31,058 bases of DNA, from contig JALOCA010000039.1 in assembly GCA_023227965.1 (NCBI GenBank), forward strand, positions 1-31,058. Reading direction: 5' to 3'. The stretch is from Lentimicrobiaceae bacterium (lineage in GTDB: Bacteria > Bacteroidota > Bacteroidia > Bacteroidales > JALOCA01). A program made the translations under genes and the position numbers. Positions within the stretch are counted from its first letter, which is position 1. Every line of letters begins with the position of its first letter. The notes beneath the pieces are model-generated. The model did no database searches and was not told the origin of the DNA. It worked only from the letters and a program-made list of their open reading frames with translations. Below are positions 8,475 to 16,916 of the stretch, one piece after another.

Positions 8475-9821
8475 TTAATGCCCTGCATTTTTATATTGCC
8501 AAATCTGTTCAATTTCCTCCAGCGACTTTCCTTTCGTTTCCGGCACATATAAATAGGCGAACAACCATTGCAAAAGCGACATGGCAGCAAGGAACAGAAA
8601 GGTTGTTGCACCGCCAACCGACTCTAAAAAATATGGAAATAGAAGCACTACAAGGAAGTTAAATACCCATTGGGTAAAAGAGGCAAAGGCAACGGCAGAA
8701 CCGCGTATTTTATTAGGAAATATCTCCGATACAAGGGTCCAGAAAACAGGCCCGATACAGGATGAGAAAAATGCGCAAAACAACATGATACAAATCAAAG
8801 TAAACAAAGCACCCAGGTTAAAATAAAAGGATAATGCCAACATTACCAATGTTACGGCCATGCCCATGGAACCCATCAAATAAAGCCTGCGGCGTCCTAC
8901 TTTATCGATCAGCGCTATGGCAACAAAAGTAAACAGGCCGTTGACAAGACCTATAAGTGAGGTTTGAAGCAGGGCATTCTTAATCTCTATCCCGGCTGCT
9001 ATCAATATTTTAGGGGCATAATCAATCACCGTATTAATACCACTTACCTGTACAAGCACAGACAAAAAGAACCCAACCAATAATACCTTACGGAATGATG
9101 GTTTGAACAGCTCCCCGAAGGCAACCTTTGCCGGATTATCTTTTAACGATTCGGATATTTCCCTGATCTCGACCTGGGCCAAAGCTGTGCCACCGATCCG
9201 GGTAAGCACTTCCATCGATTTCTCCTGGAATCCTGCTTTGTACAACCACCGCGGGCTTTCAGGGATAAAAAACAATCCGGTAAAAAACAACACCGAGGGA
9301 ATAATGCCTGTGGCAAACATCCAACGCCAGTTGTTGTCCACATCATGCAACCAAAAATTAATTGTATAGGAGATAATAATGCCAATGACAATAGTAAGCT
9401 GATAAATTGCCACAAGCATTCCCCTTTTGTTGGGAGGGGATACCTCGGCCACATACATGGGTGAAAGGACGGATGCAGCGCCAACGGCCAGACCTCCGAA
9501 CAAACGGGCCAAAATAAAAGTAAATGAACTTGAGGCCAGGGCTGTTGCGGCGCACGAAAGGGCGAAAAACAATGCAACAACAATAAGAATTTTTTTGCGT
9601 CCGCATCTGTCTGTTAAAATTCCGGAACTAAAAGCCCCGATGATTGCGCCTACCAACAATGAACTGACGCCCCAGCCCAACTGAAGTTCATTCCATCCAA
9701 AATAGGACTGTATGAAAGGCACTGCCCCTGAAATGATTGCAATATCGAAACCAAACATTAAACCGCCCAGGGTCGCGATAAAACTTATAAAATAGAGATA
9801 ATTATTAGATTTTATTTTCAT
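8475..9821 (-). CDS. MFS sugar:proton symporter (sugar porter family)
   Basis: The 448-residue membrane protein has twelve hydrophobic segments and the full set of sugar-porter signatures. These are GGLMFGFDIAIISGA in helix 1, DRCGRKK after helix 2, PESPRWL after helix 6, QVSGINTVIDYAPKI in helix 7, DKVGRRRL after helix 8 and PETKGKSLEEIE at the C-terminus. Relatives (XylE, AraE, GalP) import pentoses or hexoses with a proton. The helix 7 motif has Asp-Tyr where XylE-like proteins have Tyr-Tyr, so the substrate could differ from xylose. It lies downstream of the GH3 gene with a 68-base gap and should import a monosaccharide released by the island's glycosidases. Confidence 0.93.
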   Translation of the reverse strand: MKIKSNNYLYFISFIATLGGLMFGFDIAIISGAVPFIQSYFGWNELQLGWGVSSLLVGAIIGAFSSGILTDRCGRKKILIVVALFFALSCAATALASSSFTFILARLFGGLAVGAASVLSPMYVAEVSPPNKRGMLVAIYQLTIVIGIIISYTINFWLHDVDNNWRWMFATGIIPSVLFFTGLFFIPESPRWLYKAGFQEKSMEVLTRIGGTALAQVEIREISESLKDNPAKVAFGELFKPSFRKVLLVGFFLSVLVQVSGINTVIDYAPKILIAAGIEIKNALLQTSLIGLVNGLFTFVAIALIDKVGRRRLYLMGSMGMAVTLVMLALSFYFNLGALFTLICIMLFCAFFSSCIGPVFWTLVSEIFPNKIRGSAVAFASFTQWVFNFLVVLLFPYFLESVGGATTFLFLAAMSLLQWLFAYLYVPETKGKSLEEIEQIWQYKNAGH

Positions 9822-9889
9822 TTCCGATTCATCTTATTTTGATAATAGATCAGCAATATCTACTCAATCCAGATAAAAAATCTGGAACA

Positions 9890-12178
9890 TTACTTAACTT
9901 CCATTTGCAGGGTATCCAAATTCTCAGAACTGCGTCCAACCATAACATTGAACATTCCGGGTTCGATAACCTTTTTCATATCTTCATTGTAAAATTCAAG
10001 CTTATCGGGGGTAATGATAAAACTCACTTTTTTTGTTTCCCCGAGGGAAAGGCTAATCCGTTCAAAACCCTTCAGCTCCTTTACAGGCCGTGTTACCGAA
10101 CTTACCAGGTCACGGATATAGAGCTGTACGATTTCATCGCCCGCCATTTTCCCCGTGTTCTTAACATCTACTGAAACAGTAGCATTTTCCCCAAGACTTA
10201 CAGATGGTTTGTCAATTCTAAAATTGGAGTATTCAAACGTGGTGTAACTCAAACCATACCCAAAAGGGTAAATAAATTTTTTATTGTTGATAACATATGA
10301 ACCTTGTGATGAAGGTTTCCGGTTATAGTAGCAAGGGATATGCCCAACTGAAATAGGGAAAGTAATGGTTAACTTACCACTGGGGTTTGCTTTCCCAAAC
10401 AGCAAATCGGACATCGCGGTACCAGTGGCCTCGCCCGGGTGCCAGCATTCAAGTATTGCGGGAATATTTTTTTCTATATAATTTATCGATAACGGCCGGC
10501 CATTAAACAGCAACACAACTAAAGGCACACCCGTCGCTTCCAACGCCTTTACCAGATCGTTTTGTTCTCCCACTAAGTCCAGGGTAGGCAGGTCACCGAA
10601 TTCATGGCACAAATCGGTATTGTCACCTATTGCCAGGATAATCACATCGCATGATTTGGCAATGGCCACTGCCTCCCTGATAAGTTTCAAGTTCTTTTCG
10701 CGGTCATATAACTCTATTATACGGCCTTTGCCCCTTTGGGTCAAAAAGCAACCCTGGGCAAATTTTACACTGCCAGCGCCAAGTTCATTTTTAATCCCGT
10801 CGAGAAGGGTGGTTGCCTTTTCATTGGTACCGGAATAGTTTCCGAAATGTGTGATGTTTGCATTTGGCCCGATAACGGCAACTGTTTTCAGTTTGTCCTT
10901 GTTTAACGGAAGTAGGTTTTTATCGTTTTTCAGTAATACGACGGACTTGTGCGCGGCTTCCAGTGCAAGGGCGCGGTGTGCTTCGCAGTTGATGATATCT
11001 TTTGCTTTGCTGGGATCGACATAAGGGTTGTCAAACAAACCGAGTTCAAATTTCAATGTTAATATTCTCTGGACACTTTCATCAAGCAGAGCTTCGGAAA
11101 CTTTCTTCTCTTTTATCTGCTGTACTAAAGTCGGATAGCTATAAAATGGAGGCTCTGACAAATCAAAATCAACGCCGACCCCCAAAGCAAGCCTCGCAGC
11201 ATCATCCCTGTCTTTGGCCACAAAATGTGCCCGTCCCCAGGTGTTTCTGTAAAGTTGCTCTACGGCACAGTAATCAGATATAACGACACCATTAAATCCG
11301 AATTTTTCGCGTAACACCTCCCGTAGCAACCATCTATTTTTGTGCGAAGGGATACCGTCAATTTCGTTATAGGACGGCATAACCTGCCTCACCTTTGCTT
11401 CTTTGACAGCGGCTTCGAAAGAGGGCAGGAATGCCGAAAGGATTTCCCGCTCTGAAATATTGCCTGGGGCCTGGTTGATTCCTCCCTCCGGTTGGCCATG
11501 CACGGCAAAATGTTTTGCAGTTGCTGCCACATGATAACGGTCAATCGTAGTTTCATTACCTTGCAGGGCTTTTATGAATGCCACGCCAAGCCGGGATGTC
11601 AGATACGGGTCTTCGCCAAAATTCTCATCGGTACGTCCCCACCGCGGGTCGCGGACAATATCCAGGTTTGGGGAAAATAACTGCTGTATTCCCAAGGCTC
11701 TCGTCTCTAAAGCAACGTCTGTGTAAACCCGATGAAACAGTTCGGTGTCCCAGCTACTGGCCAATCCCATAGCCATTGGGAAAACGGTAGCATTCTTTGC
11801 CATCAGTCCATGTAGGCCTTCTGTACTAATCAATACCGGAATCCCCAGGCGGGTATTTTCAATAAAATATTTCTGTATTGCGTTCGACTCTTCCGCTGCC
11901 TCTTCATACGTTTGCCCTAAATACGTCCGGTACAATGACCCCAGGCCATGTAAAGCATATTTCTTCGCACTGTCTGGCGAGAATTTGCCATCATATCCCA
12001 CCATCCTCCATACTGCCAGTGTCTGGGCCACTTTTTCTTCAACGGTCATCCGGCAGATAAGGTCTTCAACCCGCGCTTCAATCTTGGCGTTCTTGTCTTT
12101 GTAAACCAGTTTATCTCGATTTGAACACGAAAAAGGAAATAAGACAAAAAGCAAAAGATAAATTAATAATTTTTTCAT
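9890..12178 (-). CDS. GH3 beta-glycosidase lipoprotein (BglX-like)
   Basis: The 762-residue protein has a lipoprotein-type leader ending in FPFSC (Cys18). The GH3 N-terminal barrel spans about 35-380 with FSPNLDIVRDPRWGRTDENF (168-187), AKHFAVHG (221-228) and GVVISDY, where Asp302 is the expected nucleophile. The alpha/beta C-terminal domain follows (KSVVLLKNDKNLLPL, then VIGPNAN), and an Fn3-like domain closes the protein (IYPFGYGLSYTTFEYS, GDEIVQLYIRD). Family members cleave beta-glucosides, beta-xylosides and related bonds, and the exact sugar cannot be read from motifs. It would act in the periplasm or at the surface. Its neighbours are a xylose-isomerase-like gene and an MFS sugar porter, so a beta-xyloside or beta-glucoside branch of the glycan is a reasonable inference. 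Confidence 0.93.
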   Translation of the reverse strand: MKKLLIYLLLFVLFPFSCSNRDKLVYKDKNAKIEARVEDLICRMTVEEKVAQTLAVWRMVGYDGKFSPDSAKKYALHGLGSLYRTYLGQTYEEAAEESNAIQKYFIENTRLGIPVLISTEGLHGLMAKNATVFPMAMGLASSWDTELFHRVYTDVALETRALGIQQLFSPNLDIVRDPRWGRTDENFGEDPYLTSRLGVAFIKALQGNETTIDRYHVAATAKHFAVHGQPEGGINQAPGNISEREILSAFLPSFEAAVKEAKVRQVMPSYNEIDGIPSHKNRWLLREVLREKFGFNGVVISDYCAVEQLYRNTWGRAHFVAKDRDDAARLALGVGVDFDLSEPPFYSYPTLVQQIKEKKVSEALLDESVQRILTLKFELGLFDNPYVDPSKAKDIINCEAHRALALEAAHKSVVLLKNDKNLLPLNKDKLKTVAVIGPNANITHFGNYSGTNEKATTLLDGIKNELGAGSVKFAQGCFLTQRGKGRIIELYDREKNLKLIREAVAIAKSCDVIILAIGDNTDLCHEFGDLPTLDLVGEQNDLVKALEATGVPLVVLLFNGRPLSINYIEKNIPAILECWHPGEATGTAMSDLLFGKANPSGKLTITFPISVGHIPCYYNRKPSSQGSYVINNKKFIYPFGYGLSYTTFEYSNFRIDKPSVSLGENATVSVDVKNTGKMAGDEIVQLYIRDLVSSVTRPVKELKGFERISLSLGETKKVSFIITPDKLEFYNEDMKKVIEPGMFNVMVGRSSENLDTLQMEVK

Positions 12179-12272
12179 TTGATTAATTAGTAATTAAATC
12201 ACTTTATTTTTTTTTAAGTACATGATATTGACTAAATAAAAGTGGAATAAAAAATTTAAACAATTTTTATTC

Positions 12273-13307
12273 TTATCCTCGCAATAATGATTTGAGAATA
12301 TAAAGGTCTAATTCCTCATAGTCTCGTTCTTGAGTGCAATTCTCAATATATTCATCATTAAGACTTCTGGATATTTCAAGGAGTTTAAAGAATATCTCTC
12401 TGCTGTTGCTTAAATGCTTTGTTGCAACATCGTCCTTTTGAGTTCTCATTGCTTTAACGTCGAGGCCTACCCATTCACCATTTTTTCCATAATCGTGTTT
12501 GTCGAGAATACGAACCTGGTTGAATGCCCTGCGTAAATCAACGGATCCGAATGTTTTATCCTGATCATATTTCAATCCGTTTTGATCATTAAGATGAACT
12601 GTCCATAATTTATTAAAGGATAACGCAAATCCCATTTCATCAGAGGGATCCAATCCTGCAAGAATGGCATGTGCACTTTCAATATTTACACCAATCCGTT
12701 TTGGATCAATACACAACAGCGATAGTGCTATCGCATGCCCCGTGGTTGGAATATAAGTATGATCCATCGGTTCGTTAGGCTTTGGCTCGATACAAACCCT
12801 GATTCCAGGGTCATATTCAAGCATCTGATTAATCGCATAAACAATTCTTTCAGTAGCTACCTTGCTGTCTTTCGCTTCCCGGATATAGGTTCCTTCGCGT
12901 GCAAGCCACAAAACCACCAAATCGGTTCCAAGTGCATTGGCAATATCAATAGTACGTTTGCTGCGCTCAACTGCATACTTTCTGCATTCGGGATCGTTTG
13001 AAGTATATCCACCATCAATAGTACGTGCATCTTCCCACATTCTGGGAGCTACGAACTCTGCTGATAATCCATGATCGTCCAATACTTTTCTAAGATCCGT
13101 AGCTTTTTTAATGATTTGTTGAGGTGTAAGATCATTCAAATCAGGAACGGCATCATCGTCATGAAACTGAACTCCATCAAAACCCATTTTCTTGTAAAGG
13201 GTCAATTTTTTACCAAATTCAATTGGTTTGCGAACTACAGGCCCAAAAGGATCAGATCCTTCATGAATGTTCCAGGGGCCAAATGTAAATTTAAATGTTC
13301 CAGCCAT
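12273..13307 (-). CDS. Xylose-isomerase-fold protein with altered metal site
   Basis: The start at 13307 (MAGTFKFTFGPWNIHEGSDP) matches the N-terminus of actinobacterial-type xylose isomerases; an upstream ATG would add nine residues. The protein has 344 residues against about 387 for that type. Residues corresponding to the sugar-isomerase site are visible: FHDDD (His49, Asp52), WLAREG, EPKPNEP (Glu174, Lys176), NIESAH (Glu210, His213), YDQD (Asp248, Asp250) and LDVK (Asp283). The strand that reads HIDLNGQNG in classical enzymes is HLNDQNG here, so the Asp ligand is His238, with a new Asp two residues after the Leu. Aldose-ketose isomerisation is likely, but the substrate may be a deoxyhexose or another sugar. 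A decayed insertion sequence lies upstream. Confidence 0.82.
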   Translation of the reverse strand: MAGTFKFTFGPWNIHEGSDPFGPVVRKPIEFGKKLTLYKKMGFDGVQFHDDDAVPDLNDLTPQQIIKKATDLRKVLDDHGLSAEFVAPRMWEDARTIDGGYTSNDPECRKYAVERSKRTIDIANALGTDLVVLWLAREGTYIREAKDSKVATERIVYAINQMLEYDPGIRVCIEPKPNEPMDHTYIPTTGHAIALSLLCIDPKRIGVNIESAHAILAGLDPSDEMGFALSFNKLWTVHLNDQNGLKYDQDKTFGSVDLRRAFNQVRILDKHDYGKNGEWVGLDVKAMRTQKDDVATKHLSNSREIFFKLLEISRSLNDEYIENCTQERDYEELDLYILKSLLRG

Positions 13308-13431
13308 AATTTTAATTTTAAAGTAATACTTCAATATCTAATTTGATTTTTTTGAACCGGAAATAATCCGGTATATGAGCAAAAGCTATTCAATTGCGGC
13401 CAAATTAGTTTAACTCCGCGTTCGAATCTTC

Positions 13432-13600
13432 TGTTTGCCATTGCTCTTGTGGGTATTTGCCCCTCTACTGGCTGATTTTTAAGCTATGGGGGCAATTTCT
13501 CATCTACACATTGGTGTTGGTTCTCATGTTTTCCTCCTTTCTTTGTTTTTACGCCGCTTCGATGAGCTTGTCAAGCTCTTTGAACTGATACCATTCAGCT
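13432..13600 (-). mobile_element. Remnant of an insertion sequence (IS21-like suspected)
   Basis: Read on the minus strand, this gap contains the end of a frame, AEWYQFKELDKLIEAA, with a stop at 13549-13551. A strong AGGAGG follows at about 13533-13538, then an ATG (13525-13527) that gives only MRTNTNV before a stop. After that comes a stretch with a gcccc/ggggc inverted pair. A transposase end followed by a second short start with a strong ribosome site is the layout of istA-istB. The terminal bases beginning TGTTTGCC near 13432 could be the outer end. Almost all coding sequence is gone. The IS21 assignment is from layout and memory of terminal sequences, not a match I can verify; that this is relic sequence is more secure. 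The remaining part of the 301-base gap (13308-13431) shows only a weak 6-base hairpin at 13356-13372. Confidence 0.4.
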
Positions 13601-13608
13601 TATTTGGA

Positions 13609-15081
13609 TTAGTTGGATTTATTTTCTGAAATACGGCCAGGTTCTCTTTGATTCTTACCTTTTACATTCTGAATATCATCACCCAGATCGATACGCGCTT
13701 CATCAGCAAGTTTCTTTAGTTCGGTAACCACTTCCGGATAATATTTCTTTATATCATACCTCTCGCCTGGATCGCGACGGAGATCGTACAAACCTTCTTC
13801 GAAGTTAAAATTCCAATTGGTGTCTCCAGGGAATCCGTCTGCTCCGGGTTTGAATCCAATGTAAGTATGACCCGGGTGGGCAAACACCAGTTTCCAGTTG
13901 CCTTTCCGAACAGCTTCCAGACTGTTCTTCCGGTAATAATACAGGAAAGTTTCACGGGGATTGGCATTATCATCTCCCAGCAAAAGCGACAGAATATTAA
14001 CACCGTCAATCTTTTTCTCCGGAAGTGTGGCAGTTGTAATTGCTGCAAGTGTGGGTAGAATATCAATGGTTGAAGCCAGTTTGTTGCAGATTGTTCCTGC
14101 TGCAATATGTCCCGGCCATTTCATCAGACAAGGTTCCCGCTGACCGCCTTCAAAGCTGCTTCCCTTGCCTTCGCGAAGTCCTCCAGTAGAACCCGCATGA
14201 TTGCCAAAATTCAGCCACGGGCCGTTGTCGGAAGTAAAAATGACCAGTGTATTCTTATCGAGACCGTTCTTCTCAAGCGCTTTCATGATTTCGCCTACTG
14301 ACCAGTCGATTTCCATCATCACATCACCAAACATTCCCTGTTCGCTTTTCCCCTTAAACTTGTACGAAACAGCAAGCGGAACATGAGTCATCGAATGCGC
14401 CAGGTAAAGAAAAAACGGATTGTTCTTATTTTCTGTTATAAACCGGACAGCTCTTTCCGTATAAATAGTTGTCAGTTGTGATTGGTCGCCCAGCGTTTTT
14501 ATTTCCCGTACCTTTTCATTGCCTTCCATCAAAAACAAGGGAGGGCAATTAAACTGAAAGGTATTGGGCTGAGGGGCATTGCCTATATAGTCGAATGGCC
14601 ACATATCGTTGGAGTAAGGGAGTCCAAAAAATTCATCGAATCCTTGCTGCAAGGGCAGAAATTCGCGGTGATCGCCCAGATGCCATTTCCCGATAGCAGC
14701 GGTTTTGTAATTTCTTTTTTTCAATATTTCAGGAATAATTTCTTCGGAAGGATTTAATCCAATCTTTGAATCAGGGAAAAGAGCCCCTGAAATACCGACC
14801 CGATTCGGATAACATCCGGTTAAAATTCCTGCACGCGAAGCACTGCACACAGCCTGCGCCGAAACGAAGTTTGTAAAACGAATGCCCTGGGCTGCCATCC
14901 GATCAAGATTGGGCGTTTTGTACTGAGTTGCTCCATAACAACTCAAATCGCCATATCCCATGTCATCCATAAAAATCAGGACAATGTTTGGATTTTGCGG
15001 TTTATTGGCCGGAGCACTTAATACAGGGAGCTGCGTTGCAGCAAGCCCGACAAAAAGCGAATGTTTTAAAAGTTTATTCAT
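13609..15081 (-). CDS. Type I (formylglycine) sulfatase, secreted
   Basis: The start at 15081 gives MNKLLKHSLFVGLAATQLPV, a good Sec signal peptide. The longer frame adds 16 residues that belong to overlapping relic sequence. The mature 490-residue protein shows NIVLIFMDDMGYGDLSC with the metal-binding Asp pair, CSASR (Cys79, the formylglycine precursor, in the C-x-A-x-R variant), GKWHLGDH and TSDNGP. Towards the end, LYDLRRDPGERYDI is the common C-terminal signature of arylsulfatase-A-like proteins. Sulfate-ester hydrolysis on an extracytoplasmic glycan is the expected function. It follows the GH29 gene at 15340-16806, separated by a fucosidase relic, and is a third fucosidase-sulfatase neighbour pair in the window. 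Confidence 0.9.
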   Translation of the reverse strand: MNKLLKHSLFVGLAATQLPVLSAPANKPQNPNIVLIFMDDMGYGDLSCYGATQYKTPNLDRMAAQGIRFTNFVSAQAVCSASRAGILTGCYPNRVGISGALFPDSKIGLNPSEEIIPEILKKRNYKTAAIGKWHLGDHREFLPLQQGFDEFFGLPYSNDMWPFDYIGNAPQPNTFQFNCPPLFLMEGNEKVREIKTLGDQSQLTTIYTERAVRFITENKNNPFFLYLAHSMTHVPLAVSYKFKGKSEQGMFGDVMMEIDWSVGEIMKALEKNGLDKNTLVIFTSDNGPWLNFGNHAGSTGGLREGKGSSFEGGQREPCLMKWPGHIAAGTICNKLASTIDILPTLAAITTATLPEKKIDGVNILSLLLGDDNANPRETFLYYYRKNSLEAVRKGNWKLVFAHPGHTYIGFKPGADGFPGDTNWNFNFEEGLYDLRRDPGERYDIKKYYPEVVTELKKLADEARIDLGDDIQNVKGKNQREPGRISENKSN

Positions 15082-15289
15082 GGTAATATATATTTGACTG
15101 ATATTCGATTTTGCTGCCTCTTTCTGCATTTAAACCCTTCAGTTGCAGTTCCTGTCCAGGCCACTCTTTCATTATGACGTAAACGTATTGATTGTCTTTG
15201 CTGCCGGTATAAGCAACGTTGGTATTTGTTGAGATGCAAACAGCGATTATGGTTACCATACAGGTAGCAAATATTTTTTTTGTGTACAC
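15074..15289 (-). pseudogene. Relic of a GH29 fucosidase: leader joined to C-terminal domain fragment
   Basis: A GTG-start frame of 71 codons begins with a leader-like stretch (YTKKIFATCMVTIIAVCIST). It then runs directly into AYTGSKDNQYVYVIMKEWPG and QELQLKGLNAERGSKI. That second part fits the C-terminal beta-sandwich of GH29 alpha-L-fucosidases, where a strand with a Val/Leu-Tyr-Ala/Val-Ile pattern precedes an EWPG turn. The catalytic barrel is missing, and the sandwich breaks off after SKI into unrelated residues. The stop overlaps the start of the downstream sulfatase. The simplest reading is a fucosidase gene that lost most of its middle and its end. The family call rests on motif memory, so a relic of another sandwich-bearing hydrolase is possible. 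Confidence 0.6.
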
Positions 15290-15339
15290 AGTGTCACTAA
15301 GATTTGCTTTTTGTTTTGACTAGGTAATTTAAAATCCTT

Positions 15340-16806
15340 TTATAATTCAGCTTTTACAACAAACCCGTTGGCAGGCATAAACCCTTTTGGAATAGTGACA
15401 ATTAATGATTCAGATGTCTGCAAAAATTTCACCTTGCCCTTTCCCAATATTTCAACTGATTTGATTTTACCGATACTGCTGTTGAATGACTTGATGACTT
15501 CTTTATCGGCAGGTTTCACGATGGAAATGGCATATAGGACATTTCCTTTTTTGGTAAACCAGAAATCCTCTTTGGTGAAATTTCCCTGAAATCCTTTTTT
15601 GGCGCGGTCTTCCGTACTTTTCATGTTAATCCGGGTAGGCCCTTCGCGGTTAACCCTCCATTTTTGGGTGCCATAGATGGCTTCACCATTCATTTTTAAC
15701 CATTTCCCAACTTCTTTCAGATTATAGACACTCTGGGACGGAACCACTCCTTCGCCTGTCGGGCCGACGTTCAACATATAATTTCCCCCTTTCGATACAA
15801 TTTCGATTAGCCAGTAAAGCACTTCCTTCGGTGTTTTCCAGTCGTTGTCGTAGGATTTATAACCCCATGAGTTGTTTGTCGTACCAACGGTTTCCCATGG
15901 TTTGGTGATGTGGTCAGGATCTTCGGGGATTGTATTGTCGCCCGGGATGAAATAATCGCCAAAGCCATTCCCGATCCGCTCGGTAATGATCACCTGTGGC
16001 TGAATGTCATATACAATTTTATAGAAATTAAAGCTTTGGTCGGGCTTCATCCTCCATGGCATATCAAACCACAACAGTTTCATATCCGGATAGTTTCTCA
16101 TCAGCTCCTTTACCTGCGGATAGGCCTTGTTCTGCAAATATTCTTCAAAAGTATTCGGGCTGGGATCCCAGGTGTTGGCTCCAAAAGTTTTCTCAAACTC
16201 ACTCATCCTGGAATTTTGTTTAAACGACTCTGCTGATTGTGCATCGGAGCCATCCATCCAGTCGATATTGTGCGAATAATAGACCCCAAATTCAAGTCCC
16301 TGCTTTTTACAGGCATCATGCAACTCCCTAATAATATCCCGTTTGAAAGTGGTGGCATCCATTACGTTAAACCAGCTTACTTTGGAATCGAAAAGAGCAA
16401 AACCATCATGGTGTTTTGAAGTAATGACGATGTACTTCATACCAGCATCTTTTGCCAGTCTGGCAATCGAATCGGCATTGAATTTAACGGGATTGAATTG
16501 TCGGGCCAACTCGGCATATTCGGCCCTGGGAATTTTAGCTGCAAGCATGATCCATTCAGCAACTTTAGGCCCATTTTTCATTTCATCTATCGTTTTACCT
16601 TTCCATACGCCACCTGGGATTGAATAAAGCCCCCAATGGATAAACATGCCATACTTGGCATCTTTAAACCAATCAAAAGAAGCTTTTTTCGAAGAGTTCA
16701 TTTGCCGCCACTCATTAACATGGGTGGTCGGATATTGCTCCTTGCTTTGGGCAGAAGAGATTTGCATTACTAATAAAGTCAGTAACAAACTAAATATTAT
16801 CTTCAA
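15340..16806 (-). CDS. GH29 alpha-L-fucosidase with C-terminal beta-sandwich, secreted
   Basis: The 488-residue protein has a Sec signal (MKIIFSLLLTLLVMQISSAQ). The catalytic barrel includes YGMFIHWGLYSIPGG (52-66), ITSKHHDGFALFDSK (128-142) and KLLWFDMPWRM, with Asp248 as the predicted nucleophile. The barrel closes with GGNYMLNVGPTGEGVVP. A further domain of about 110 residues contains the strand VLYAISIVKPA and ends VTIPKGFMPANGFVVKAEL; this is the typical GH29 C-terminal sandwich. Of the three fucosidases in the window this has the full classical layout and is the most likely to cleave ordinary alpha-L-fucosides. It should act extracytoplasmically. A fucosidase relic and a sulfatase lie directly downstream on the same strand. 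Confidence 0.94.
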   Translation of the reverse strand: MKIIFSLLLTLLVMQISSAQSKEQYPTTHVNEWRQMNSSKKASFDWFKDAKYGMFIHWGLYSIPGGVWKGKTIDEMKNGPKVAEWIMLAAKIPRAEYAELARQFNPVKFNADSIARLAKDAGMKYIVITSKHHDGFALFDSKVSWFNVMDATTFKRDIIRELHDACKKQGLEFGVYYSHNIDWMDGSDAQSAESFKQNSRMSEFEKTFGANTWDPSPNTFEEYLQNKAYPQVKELMRNYPDMKLLWFDMPWRMKPDQSFNFYKIVYDIQPQVIITERIGNGFGDYFIPGDNTIPEDPDHITKPWETVGTTNNSWGYKSYDNDWKTPKEVLYWLIEIVSKGGNYMLNVGPTGEGVVPSQSVYNLKEVGKWLKMNGEAIYGTQKWRVNREGPTRINMKSTEDRAKKGFQGNFTKEDFWFTKKGNVLYAISIVKPADKEVIKSFNSSIGKIKSVEILGKGKVKFLQTSESLIVTIPKGFMPANGFVVKAEL

Positions 16807-16916
16807 TATTTTGTTTTTCAGTTTTTGTATTTTCTTTCAGTTAATCACGTATACCCGAAGGCACAGTATTTATGCGCTATTTTCAACTCTTATTTCTCAC
16901 CTTTACGGATGTTAAA

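Noticed and set aside
13356..13372. Hairpin ACCGGA-AATAA-TCCGGT as a terminator
   Set aside because: The stem is only six bases, has no T-tract on the relevant strand, and lies just upstream of a gene start rather than after a stop.
13609..15129. Longer start of the third sulfatase at 15129
   Set aside because: The 16 added residues come from relic fucosidase sequence in another frame; the signal peptide begins at 15081.
15281..15290. Palindrome TGTGTACACA near the start of the fucosidase relic, resembling the GntR sites
   Set aside because: The half-sites differ from TTGTA/TACAA at most positions when centred alike, and it lies at the start codon of a pseudogene.
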